Source: a virus
DNA length: 29,344 nucleotides
IMG/VR virus record: IMGVR_UViG_3300047095_001310
Location: 1-29,344 of that record
Direction: 5' to 3' (one strand)
In this document: positions 13,868-21,021 of the stretch, piece after piece
Position numbering within the stretch: position 1 is the first letter of the stretch
Layout of the letters: each line of letters begins with the position of its first letter
Program-made: the position numbers and the translations under genes
Notes under the pieces: generated by a model
Seen by the model: only the letters and a program-made list of their open reading frames with translations
The model's database searches: none
What the model was told of the DNA's origin: nothing

Positions 13868-14635
13868 ATGGAATTTGAACAAAGTTCAGGCGGGGGTAAT
13901 TCATACTCCCTTTACACAGGTATTACCAACTTAGAAGTAGTTTTGGTAAATCCTACACTTGCAGAAATTCAGCAGTACAATCCTAATGCCAAACGTGAGC
14001 CTGTTTATGAGCAGGGAACAGTAGAGTTTTGGCTTAGAAATGATGATGTGTTCACATCTGTACGTTTTATCCTTTCTACTAGCCCGAGAGTAAATAATGC
14101 AGGTGATAAGCGTGTATTTACTAATGACTTCGGACAGTCTGTATATGCACCTTCTGCAGAGTTTATTAAAGATACTTATGCATGGTTTAATCAAGAAGGT
14201 CTTCGTGAGGCTTATACAGGTGAGGCAGAACTTATGCAGTTTATACGCAGTTGGTTGGCAGTTCCCGTAAAAGGTAAATGTAAGTTTGTAAACCGTACTG
14301 CAGTATTTAGTGGTGACCTTACAGAACTAAAGCAGACTTTTGCCAATAACAAAGTGTCTAAAGATGGTAAAGTACGTCAGGTAAAAGTTGCTCTTATGGT
14401 AACTTCTACTGAAACTGACAATGGAGTTAAAAGGTATCACAGAGTTTATGCACGTTATTTTGAGCCTGCATGGATGACTTCTCTTAAATCTTGGCAGAAA
14501 GAACTGTTTAATGAAGACGGAAGCCCAAGATTTTCTGCAGATATGCAAAACTCTCTTGAGTACAAAAAATATGTTGCTCCCACAGAAGCAGCAGGAATAT
14601 CTGTACCTACAGAATCTGCTCCCCTTCCGTTTTAA
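13868..14635 (+). CDS. Candidate phage single-stranded DNA-binding protein
   Basis: This 255-residue soluble protein has a beta-rich N-terminal half (SLYTGITNLEVVLVNPTLAE; TVEFWLRNDDVFTSVRFILS) and aromatic residues suited to an OB-like fold. It has a flexible C-terminus ending in PLPF. Bacterial SSB proteins end in a DIPF-like tip that recruits partners, so the tail is suggestive although less acidic. The context (Sak4-like ATPase upstream, primase downstream) supports an SSB role. Arg codons are mostly CGT/CGC, unlike the AGA-rich neighbours, which suggests high expression. A strong terminator follows. No direct family match could be checked. Confidence 0.65.
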   Translation: MEFEQSSGGGNSYSLYTGITNLEVVLVNPTLAEIQQYNPNAKREPVYEQGTVEFWLRNDDVFTSVRFILSTSPRVNNAGDKRVFTNDFGQSVYAPSAEFIKDTYAWFNQEGLREAYTGEAELMQFIRSWLAVPVKGKCKFVNRTAVFSGDLTELKQTFANNKVSKDGKVRQVKVALMVTSTETDNGVKRYHRVYARYFEPAWMTSLKSWQKELFNEDGSPRFSADMQNSLEYKKYVAPTEAAGISVPTESAPLPF

Positions 14636-14643
14636 TAATTAAG

Positions 14644-14651
14644 TATCTTTG
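14644..14651 (+). promoter_or_regulatory. Candidate -7 box TATCTTTG
   Basis: This is an exact match to TAnnTTTG in the short gap after the SSB candidate. A transcript from it would begin within or just before the following hairpin and could supply the primase gene. No convincing -33 TTTG is seen upstream. Confidence 0.3.
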
Positions 14652-14655
14652 TTTC

Positions 14656-14688
14656 AGCAGGGGGAGTCTAATCTTCCCCTGCTTTTTT
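14656..14688 (+). terminator. Rho-independent terminator abutting the primase start
   Basis: An 11-pair stem, AGCAGGGGGAG with CTTCCCCTGCT (one G-U pair, six-base loop), is followed by a run of six T at 14683-14688. The primase ATG starts at 14689, directly after the T-run. Expression of the primase must therefore come from readthrough, antitermination or processing. Confidence 0.88.
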
Positions 14689-15654
14689 ATGGAGTTTGAT
14701 ATCAGCATAACAAAAGATTTATTATTTTCTAAAGTTTCTCAGGAAGAGGTATTTGAAAAAATATTAGGAATTCAGGTAGTCTATAATAAAAAGATTATAA
14801 ATCCTCTGAGAAAAGATTTAAGACCTACCGTAAGTTTTAAGTGGTTTGGAGATACTCTGCTTATGGCAGATTATTCAGGTTGGTTTACAGGCAACTGTAT
14901 TCAGCTTGTAATGAAACTTAACTATTGCACTTACCAGGAAGCACTTAAATTTATTTATGATGATTTTAATTTGGCTATTGACAGAACTCCTAAAGATTAT
15001 TTAAAACCTGCTCCTGAGAGTACTTTATTTAAAGTATATACAGAGCCTCTTAATGATACACAACTTGCATGGTGGAATTCTTTTAAAATAACAAAAGATA
15101 TTCTTGACCTGTACGAAGTATCTAAGATAAGAGAAGCCCATATAAAGAAATATTCTTATTATTATTTTGACTCAGATCCAGGCTATCACTACACAGTCAG
15201 AGATTTACAGGGAGAGCCCAAAAGTAAATTGTATTTTCCCAACAGACAGGAATATAGGTTTTTCAGTAACATACCTAAAGACTCCTGGAATATTCAGGGA
15301 TTATTTCAATTGAAAACAGAAGCTACAGATTATCTGGTAATAACTAAATCTCTTAAAGATGTAATGGCTATGCACAGATTTGAGATACCTGCAATAGCAT
15401 TAAATTCAGAAAGTACTATGCTTTATGAGCCTGTACTTGAGTATTTAAGTAACCGCTATAGTAAAATCTATATCAATATGGATTATGATTATGCAGGTAT
15501 CAGAATGATGAATAAGTATAAAAGGAAAGGATTTCCTTTACTGTTCTTTGATAAAACCTATAGTCCTGTAAAGGACTTTGCAGACTATTGTAAATTAACC
15601 GATGAATTAACTATTAAACAATTTTTAAATAAAATAAAAAATGAGAACTATTAA
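14689..15654 (+). CDS. DnaG-like TOPRIM primase
   Basis: This 321-residue protein probably makes RNA primers with the DnaB-type helicase. The TOPRIM fold is seen in YLVITKSLKDVMAM (215-228), YINMDYDYAG (261-270, the DxDxxG metal motif) and SPVKDFADY (292-300). Residue 220 is Lys where TOPRIM enzymes usually have catalytic Glu. The N-terminal part (residues 38-95: NPLRKDLRPTVSFKW; GNCIQLVMKLNYCTYQEALK) resembles the zinc-binding domain region of DnaG, but without a full cysteine set. The start is forced because no other Met occurs before residue 59. It overlaps the ubiquitin-like gene by 14 bases. Confidence 0.82.
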   Translation: MEFDISITKDLLFSKVSQEEVFEKILGIQVVYNKKIINPLRKDLRPTVSFKWFGDTLLMADYSGWFTGNCIQLVMKLNYCTYQEALKFIYDDFNLAIDRTPKDYLKPAPESTLFKVYTEPLNDTQLAWWNSFKITKDILDLYEVSKIREAHIKKYSYYYFDSDPGYHYTVRDLQGEPKSKLYFPNRQEYRFFSNIPKDSWNIQGLFQLKTEATDYLVITKSLKDVMAMHRFEIPAIALNSESTMLYEPVLEYLSNRYSKIYINMDYDYAGIRMMNKYKRKGFPLLFFDKTYSPVKDFADYCKLTDELTIKQFLNKIKNENY

Positions 15655-16210
15655 GTTTGTAAATGACACAGGTTCACCTGTTCGTATTGAAGCCCCTGAA
15701 AATCTTACAGTAGGGCAATTTATTGAGCTTCTTGCTCAAAGAGAGAATGTATCTGTTAACCTCTCTAAAGTAGTATTGACTGAGCTTAAGTCTAAAGCTA
15801 TTTTTGCAACTGACAGTGCAATTCTTCCTGAAGGAGATTTAAGGCTGTTTACTACCATTAAAGATCCTAAGGGTAATGGTAAATTTGATGACCTTTCCCG
15901 TGGAGAACTTTACACTATTATCCGCACTATTCGCACAGTTGACGGAGAAAATGCTGATGAGCACTTTAATTCTTACGGTAACATCACTCAGGTATCAAGC
16001 TATATTCTGATTGAATTGCTTGATGAGTATGATTACACCAGAAAATCCCGTGCTGCAGTTAAAGAACTTCTTACAGGAAATGTAGAGTCTGTACGTCCTG
16101 CTGCTCCTAAAAAAACAGCAGCTTCTGCAGGATTAGATGAAGACCCTGATTTTGCAGCTTTACGTGCTGCCCAGAGTTCATTTAATCCATCATTAACCCG
16201 TAAGTCCTAA
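15641..16210 (+). CDS. Ubiquitin-like beta-grasp modifier candidate
   Basis: This 189-residue protein is the first gene of a cassette with E2-like, JAMM and E1-like genes. Residues 1-78 fit a ubiquitin-like beta-grasp: strand MRTIKFVNDTG, strand SPVRIEAPENLTVGQF, helix IELLAQRE, then strands KVVLTE, KSKAIF and LRLFTTIK. The next 60 residues form a helical extension. The C-terminus (PAAPKKTAASAG...) is flexible and ends in RKS without Gly-Gly, so either JAMM processing or a non-classical tail would be needed. PRTRC system protein C is a plausible relative. Arg codons are largely CGT/CGC and a terminator follows at once, indicating high, separate expression. The fold is inferred by eye and strengthened by context. 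Confidence 0.65.
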   Translation: MRTIKFVNDTGSPVRIEAPENLTVGQFIELLAQRENVSVNLSKVVLTELKSKAIFATDSAILPEGDLRLFTTIKDPKGNGKFDDLSRGELYTIIRTIRTVDGENADEHFNSYGNITQVSSYILIELLDEYDYTRKSRAAVKELLTGNVESVRPAAPKKTAASAGLDEDPDFAALRAAQSSFNPSLTRKS

Positions 16211-16213
16211 TTT

Positions 16214-16244
16214 AAGAGGGGGGAAATTAATCCCCCCTTTTTTT
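16214..16244 (+). terminator. Rho-independent terminator after the modifier gene
   Basis: The stem GGGGGGA with TCCCCCC is extended by A-T and G-U pairs, has a six-base loop and is followed by a T-run to 16244. It lies four bases after the modifier stop and twelve bases before the E2-like gene. It would reduce expression of the downstream enzymes relative to the modifier. Confidence 0.88.
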
Positions 16245-16256
16245 AATTTAATTATT

Positions 16257-17075
16257 ATGGATGTAAGAAAAGTATTAGAAGAACTTATAGAAAAAGACGG
16301 CTTAGATAATATTTCTCTGAATGATAATACTTTTACAGTATATTTTGGAGATGTATTAAACACAGAAACAGATACAGGAAACACTTATTATCTTTTAGAT
16401 ACTTATATAGAGTTTCCTTACACATTAAATCCCAGTATGGTAAAACTTCACAGAGGTATTGTTAATGAGTTTGAAACAGGTGGACCAGATTACCAATATG
16501 AGTATTCAGGATTTGTACATTATGGTTCAGGATTTTGTTGGGGTCAGTGCAGAGTAGATGCTATTTTACAAAATGCAATATTGGAAGATGCATTTACAGA
16601 TGATACTTATTATTCTCTGATACTTCATTTTCAGAACTATTTAGAAACATCTTCTCATGATTCAGGATCAAGAACTACTATGTATAAAAAACTTGATTTA
16701 CAGGATGTAATTACAGAAATTTATAATGTTCCTGTTTCTGTAAGAAACATAGACGGAATACCTTATATTTTTGAGTTTTCTGAAATAACTAAAATCAAAA
16801 ATAACTCAGCAATAGATTATTCTAAGCCTTATAAAAAAGTGCTTAAAAATTTTAATAACAAAGCTTTTGTATATAAGGGAAATACAATTATTCCCAAAGT
16901 AGTAGACCATTATACAATTGAAACAACAGAGATTAAAGTAACTCCTAAATTTCAGAATTTAGAAACTATACTATTTACCATAAATAATGAAAAATTTAAT
17001 TTGATAGAAAATGAAATTAATAATAAAAAAAGAATTACTTTCCAAGATTGCATACATCAACTCACAAATTCATAA
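16257..17075 (+). CDS. E2-like conjugating enzyme candidate (PRTRC-B-like)
   Basis: This 272-residue protein lies between the modifier and the JAMM gene. Residues 44-64 (YYLLDTYIEFPYTLNPSMVK) follow the E2 strand pattern ending in an FP-Y...P element. Residues 86-98 (FVHYGSGFCWGQC) place a Cys (C94) after a His (H88) and Gly-turn, as in the E2 'HPNV..G.iCL' active-site region. The helix YYSLILHFQNYLET follows, comparable to the helix after the catalytic loop. PRTRC system protein B has a similar 'DGSVCMGT' element as I remember it. The last 130 residues are unassigned. The E2 assignment is an inference from pattern and gene order. The gene overlaps the JAMM gene by 65 bases. Confidence 0.6.
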   Translation: MDVRKVLEELIEKDGLDNISLNDNTFTVYFGDVLNTETDTGNTYYLLDTYIEFPYTLNPSMVKLHRGIVNEFETGGPDYQYEYSGFVHYGSGFCWGQCRVDAILQNAILEDAFTDDTYYSLILHFQNYLETSSHDSGSRTTMYKKLDLQDVITEIYNVPVSVRNIDGIPYIFEFSEITKIKNNSAIDYSKPYKKVLKNFNNKAFVYKGNTIIPKVVDHYTIETTEIKVTPKFQNLETILFTINNEKFNLIENEINNKKRITFQDCIHQLTNS

Positions 17076-17271
17076 TATAGAATGGATGGGTGTGTTTGCT
17101 TACAAAGCTAAAGGCAAGTTTCCTTCTAACTTTGTAATGGAAGCAGTTGATGTATATCTTGTAGCTAAAGGTGTTTCTGCAGAAGTAGGCTACAAAGTTA
17201 CTGCAGATCTTATGGCTGATTTAGATGATGCTGGTCTTTTGGAAGAAGGAGTTTACAGAGGGCTTATACAT
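17011..17271 (+). CDS. JAMM/JAB metallopeptidase (DUB-like), exon 1
   Basis: This exon encodes residues 1-87. The catalytic Glu of the JAMM domain is E24 (HNIEWMGVFAY), and the exon ends with GLIH, where H87 is the first metal-binding His. Joined to exon 2 (18387-19103) it gives HSHHNMATNFSGTD, the canonical HxH...SxxD zinc-binding set (H87, H89, S97, D100), within a 325-residue protein. JAMM enzymes remove or process ubiquitin-like modifiers, which fits the neighbouring modifier, E2-like and E1-like genes. Unspliced RNA gives a stop two codons into the intron and a dead enzyme. Confidence 0.88.
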
Positions 17272-18386
17272 TTGTGAAAGAGTGTCATTAATCAGTAATG
17301 GTTAAAAGTAAACAGGATGAATTGTCTGGAAAGGGTACAGAAAGCCTCAATCAGCAGCCAAGCTATAAGTACACTTATAGAAGGTTCAACGACTACCTGG
17401 GCAGTACAGTCTGCTTAATAACAGGAAGTAGCTATTAGTAGTGTAATAGTGAAAAAGCGTCCTGCCCCTAATAATAGTTTATTAGGGTGAAGATATAGTC
17501 TGGTCTTGTATAATTTTCTGAAAAGAATTATGATTAATTCTATTTTGAATTTTATCATATTTTCTTTTTAAATAAAAGTTTAAATGATTATAACAATTTA
17601 AAAATTGAACAATTTGTTCTTTTTTACACAAGCTTAATATATAAGTTTTATTAAAAACTAAATTTTTTTGAATATTAAGATGATTTAAAATTCCAGTAAG
17701 AAGTTCTTTTGTGCCTCTTATTGAAATTTGAATACTATAAGATGGATAATATTTATTATTTGTTTTTTTAATTTTGCCTTTTGGTAATAAAACACTTCCA
17801 TCTCCATCAAAATATCCAATAATAAATGAATTTCTAAACTCATACGGAATGTTTTCTATAATATTTCCAATTGTTAAAGATTTACGACTAAAAATTCCTA
17901 AATTATTCAAATCTTGAATTAATTCAGGGTTTGATAAAGTAAATCTTATATGAGAAGTCATTTCATCAGAACCTTTATATAAAGGACGAACAATATTAAT
18001 AAGAGGTTTTTCACATCCTATTTCTCTTTTAAGAGTATCTAATATTTCTTTGTCTTTTTTATGAATAGTAATTGTTAAAGTATTTTTTACAATTCCTCCA
18101 TCTGCTGCAATAAAACCTAAAAAATAAGCTTTTAAAAAAGTATCTATATTTTGAAAATACCTTACATTTCCTTGATCAGGTCTAAATTTATACCCTAACT
18201 TATTACACATTTGTTGGGTAGAACAATAGACTAAATTAAGTAAACTAGATATTTCACTGGGAGTTTTACCTTCTTCTAAAAAAGATAAAATTTCTTTTTT
18301 AAAATTAGAAGGAATATTTTTGTTTTTCATTATAGATACTATTTATAATCATTGTAACGATAAAATAAAATACAAGTTACATTACG
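17272..18386 (+). mobile_element. Group I intron 3 (in the JAMM gene)
   Basis: This 1115-base intron follows a U-ending 5' exon (ACAT) and ends in G at 18386. In contrast to introns 1 and 2, the ribozyme core is in the 5' part: AATCAGCAGCC at 17349-17359, the 5' P7 strand in GAAGGTTCAACGACTA at 17380-17395 and the 3' P7 strand in GATATAGTC at 17492-17500. The rest is an antisense endonuclease ORF located in a peripheral 3' loop. An alternative 3' site at 18389 would also keep frame but would give HHH instead of HSH, so 18386 is preferred. Confidence 0.9.
17482..18330 (-). CDS. LAGLIDADG homing endonuclease, antisense within intron 3
   Basis: This 282-residue single-chain enzyme has two LAGLIDADG helices, FLGFIAADGG (70-79) and FIIGYFDGDGS (169-179). 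Each ends in the catalytic acidic residue. The N-terminus (FKKEILSFLEEGKTPSEISS) looks like a helix-turn-helix. It would cleave the intron-less JAMM gene near its HxH codons. It is encoded on the strand opposite to the intron, so it cannot be translated from the host-gene transcript and needs its own promoter, near 18340-18400 on the - strand. Its last residues (QDQTISSP) are read from the complement of the ribozyme 3' P7 strand. Confidence 0.93.
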   Translation of the reverse strand: MKNKNIPSNFKKEILSFLEEGKTPSEISSLLNLVYCSTQQMCNKLGYKFRPDQGNVRYFQNIDTFLKAYFLGFIAADGGIVKNTLTITIHKKDKEILDTLKREIGCEKPLINIVRPLYKGSDEMTSHIRFTLSNPELIQDLNNLGIFSRKSLTIGNIIENIPYEFRNSFIIGYFDGDGSVLLPKGKIKKTNNKYYPSYSIQISIRGTKELLTGILNHLNIQKNLVFNKTYILSLCKKEQIVQFLNCYNHLNFYLKRKYDKIQNRINHNSFQKIIQDQTISSP

Positions 18387-19103
18387 TCGCATCATAATAT
18401 GGCTACTAACTTTTCAGGTACAGATTATGAACAGTTGAAACTTGCATGTCAGAGTAATCCGTATTATCTTTCTGTAGTGGTAAATAATGTTTTAGATTTT
18501 ACAGCTAAAGTAGCTATTGAGTCTAAAGAAGTTCTTAACGGCTACAGTTATTTTAAAACTCCCAACAATAAAGAAGTAAAAACTCCCAAGACTTATACAA
18601 AAAACAGTTATGAAATTATAGAAGTAGAGATAGAGTGCCATTGGCCTGAGTATATGTTGCAGACAGATGCCCAGATAAAAAGTATTCAAAGCTATTCTCC
18701 TACTCCGTCTTATAACAATTCTGCAGGTTATTCTCATAATCAGGGATGGAAATCTCAACAAAGAAACAGTTGGGAATTATTTCCTGAAAGTTATTATCAG
18801 CCTTCATCAGTTCCTGCCTCAAAGCCTGCAGAAAAACCTAAAGATATAGAAGTATTGACTTTGGAAGAAGAAGAATATGAACTCTGCAGTCAGCATCTGG
18901 CTATTGTTATAGAGTCTTTAAAGCTACAAAATCTTAAATATAAAGAATTTGCAGATGCTTTACTGGAGACCTGTTCTGAAGTAGGTATTCCCGTAGAAAT
19001 TATGTGGGAATATATTGTAACGGAAGAAATGGTTAATGATAAATTTGATAACCAGGTTGTAGAATATTTAGAACCTATTGTATATAAAGAAGATAACAAA
19101 TGA
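18387..19103 (+). CDS. JAMM/JAB metallopeptidase (DUB-like), exon 2
   Basis: This exon starts TCG CAT CAT AAT and encodes residues 88-325. It supplies the second metal His (H89) and the SxxD part of the motif (S97, D100 in FSGTD). The following strand YLSVVVNNVLDFTAKVAI is typical of the JAB core. Residues about 195-245 form a Ser/Pro/Asn-rich linker, and the C-terminal 80 residues form a helical, acidic extension of unknown role, perhaps for partner binding. The ATG at 18399 lies after both His codons and would give an inactive protein. The stop overlaps the E1-like start (ATGA). Confidence 0.88.
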   Translation, partial: SHHNMATNFSGTDYEQLKLACQSNPYYLSVVVNNVLDFTAKVAIESKEVLNGYSYFKTPNNKEVKTPKTYTKNSYEIIEVEIECHWPEYMLQTDAQIKSIQSYSPTPSYNNSAGYSHNQGWKSQQRNSWELFPESYYQPSSVPASKPAEKPKDIEVLTLEEEEYELCSQHLAIVIESLKLQNLKYKEFADALLETCSEVGIPVEIMWEYIVTEEMVNDKFDNQVVEYLEPIVYKEDNK

Positions 19104-19792
19104 GTACAGTACAAACAAGATTTGAAGGAGCTTCCTGGTATAAATTAATGAAAAATCAATCTGCTTATATCGGGGGAGTAGGAGCTACAGGTTCTTTTTT
19201 TGCTTTCTTTTTGGCAAGAACAGGTGTTTATAATATTACATTAGTTGATCCAGATACATTTGAAGCACATAATGTAGGTTCCCAATTAGTTTCTTATGAT
19301 TCTATAGGAACTCTAAAAGTAGAAGCAGTAAGAAATTTTCTTACTAAGTATGCATCTGTTCCTTATATAAACACAGCTGCAACCAGATTTGAAGAATCAA
19401 TAAATTATTCTTTCAGAACTGCAAGTATAATAGTATCTACTACAGATTCTATGACTGCAAGAAAAGCTATGTTTGAAGCATTTTTAACAGGTTATCAAAA
19501 AGATGCTATTTTTATTGATACAAGAATTTCTGCAGAATATTGGGAAGTATTTGCCGTTACTAAAAATAATCAAAGTGCCATAGACAGATACAAAGAAACT
19601 TTGTTTGATGACTCTCAGGGAAATACGGGAGCATGTAACTATCAGCAATCTTCTCACTCTGCTGCAGGAGCAGCTATTCAGGGTGTAGAATTAATTACTA
19701 ACCATCTTAACAACATTTTAATGGAAGATGATTATCTTCCTTTTAAATGTTCTAAAGATTTAAGAACACAAAATTACAATGTTATCTATTAA
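19100..19792 (+). CDS. ThiF/E1-like modifier-activating enzyme
   Basis: This 230-residue Rossmann-fold adenylyltransferase contains the nucleotide-binding GGVGATGS loop (25-32), LVDPDTFEAHNVGSQ with D50 and N58, K73 (IGTLK), and a later STTDSMTAR segment (D116, R121). These match the ThiF/MoeB/E1 family. Such enzymes adenylate the C-terminus of a ubiquitin-like protein and pass it to a thiol. There is no zinc-binding CxxC pair. C179 in GNTGACNYQ is a possible thioester Cys. It is shorter than most E1 enzymes, close in size to PRTRC ThiF proteins. It is co-translated with the JAMM gene. Confidence 0.9.
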   Translation: MSTVQTRFEGASWYKLMKNQSAYIGGVGATGSFFAFFLARTGVYNITLVDPDTFEAHNVGSQLVSYDSIGTLKVEAVRNFLTKYASVPYINTAATRFEESINYSFRTASIIVSTTDSMTARKAMFEAFLTGYQKDAIFIDTRISAEYWEVFAVTKNNQSAIDRYKETLFDDSQGNTGACNYQQSSHSAAGAAIQGVELITNHLNNILMEDDYLPFKCSKDLRTQNYNVIY

Positions 19793-20492
19793 AAATAAAT
19801 TTCAGTTGTTTATTCCTGCAAATAAGAATGAAGTATCTTTGCAAAACATAAATACTATTACTTATACTATTAAAAGAAAAACTTCTGCATTGATAGACAA
19901 TTTAACAAGCTATGCTTCAAATTCACAAATTAAGTTTATAGCAAGTGATACAGAGTTAAAATATATCAAAGGTAGAGTTTATGATTCACAAAACAGATTA
20001 GTGGGAGGTTGGTTTCAGTTAAATCCTGTTATTAAAGATTTTCTTGAAATGTATAATTTTGAAAGTCAGGCTATTTTTCTTTTTAATAAAGATTTGCTTT
20101 CAGATAAAGCAGTTAAATATCTTAACAGTGTTTATGCTAATTATAACAGTTGTCCGTTAAGCAATGTTCTTTTTAAAATGTTAACTGATACTGATTTAAA
20201 ACCTTTAAAAGACAATTTACCTCCTGAAATTATAGAACAATTAGTTAATAATTGGGCAGCAGGATTAAATTTAATCCCGGGAAGTTGGGAATATAGTCCT
20301 GAAAACGGTATTAAATTTAACAAAACACCAGAAGAAGTTCTTAATGAAGTAAGAGAAGGAACTATACAAGAGTCTGTTGTTCAGGAAGAAACTGAAACTT
20401 TACAATCTATTACCATACGGGTAGATCAGTTTTTAGAGGAAGAAGAAGATGAGCCAGAGTATGTAGACCATCCTGACAATCCTGTTTTCTGA
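19779..20492 (+). CDS. Hypothetical protein downstream of the E1-like gene
   Basis: This is a 237-residue protein overlapping the E1-like gene by 14 bases. The N-terminal half has several strands (FQLFIPANKNEVSLQNINTI; QIKFIASDTELKYIKGRVYD). The middle is helical, and the C-terminus is strongly acidic (FLEEEEDEPEYVDHPDNPVF). No catalytic motif is seen. Its overlap with the cassette makes it a candidate substrate, adaptor or accessory for the ubiquitin-like system, but nothing in its sequence proves that. Confidence 0.7.
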   Translation: MLSIKNKFQLFIPANKNEVSLQNINTITYTIKRKTSALIDNLTSYASNSQIKFIASDTELKYIKGRVYDSQNRLVGGWFQLNPVIKDFLEMYNFESQAIFLFNKDLLSDKAVKYLNSVYANYNSCPLSNVLFKMLTDTDLKPLKDNLPPEIIEQLVNNWAAGLNLIPGSWEYSPENGIKFNKTPEEVLNEVREGTIQESVVQEETETLQSITIRVDQFLEEEEDEPEYVDHPDNPVF

Positions 20493-20493
20493 T

Positions 20494-21021
20494 ATGCAGA
20501 CATTAGAGTACAAAGGAATAATGTGTGATTCTTATGAAGAAGTATATATGCTGATGTACTTGTTTGAGCTTCAAGAGAAGGGGCTTGTTTCTGATATAGA
20601 AAGAGCTCCTTCTTTTGAACTTTTTTCAGAAGTTGCAGATACTTATGAAGAAGTAATACAGCTTAAAACTAAGATTAAAACGGTGCAGAAAAAGAATATC
20701 ATACTCAGAAAGCACATTTATACTCCTGAATTTAAAGTAAAAATAAATAATCTTGAGTTATTTTATCATACAGAGGACATAGCTTATATAGAAGTAAAAC
20801 CTATTTATGACCAAAATAATATGACAAGGCTATTTAAGATTAATCAAAAATGGATGTTTCAAAAGTTTGGAATCATAGTAAATTTAGTTACTCCTGAAAC
20901 ATTATTTCAACAGACATTTACTCCAAAAGATTATTTAAAAACACCTACAGGTAAGAAAAGAAAAATTAAATGGGAAATTAAAACTATTAATGATTGGTTA
21001 TATGGGCAAGGACAAAGATAA
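20494..21021 (+). CDS. DUF1064-like resolvase/PD-(D/E)XK nuclease
   Basis: This 175-residue protein has the order of a small Holliday-junction-type nuclease. A helix with Glu (SYEEVYMLMYLFELQEKG, E15/E16) comes first, then RAPSFELF. The strand IYTPEFKVK (E79) follows, then AYIEVKP (E100, K102) as the ExK metal-binding pair, and the helix-strand WMFQKFGIIVNLVTPE. This matches the DUF1064 layout of phage endonucleases. It could resolve branched replication intermediates. The basic C-terminus (TPTGKKRKIKWEIKT) may bind DNA. Confidence 0.7.
   Translation: MQTLEYKGIMCDSYEEVYMLMYLFELQEKGLVSDIERAPSFELFSEVADTYEEVIQLKTKIKTVQKKNIILRKHIYTPEFKVKINNLELFYHTEDIAYIEVKPIYDQNNMTRLFKINQKWMFQKFGIIVNLVTPETLFQQTFTPKDYLKTPTGKKRKIKWEIKTINDWLYGQGQR

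Noticed and set aside
17272-18386. An intein in the JAMM gene
   Set aside because: The interruption has stops in the host frame, a group I core and an antisense ORF, so it is an RNA intron, not a protein intron.
18399-19103. A separate gene starting at ATG 18399
   Set aside because: The conserved HSH motif begins at the exon boundary 18387 and continues from exon 1; the ATG lies inside the JAMM motif.
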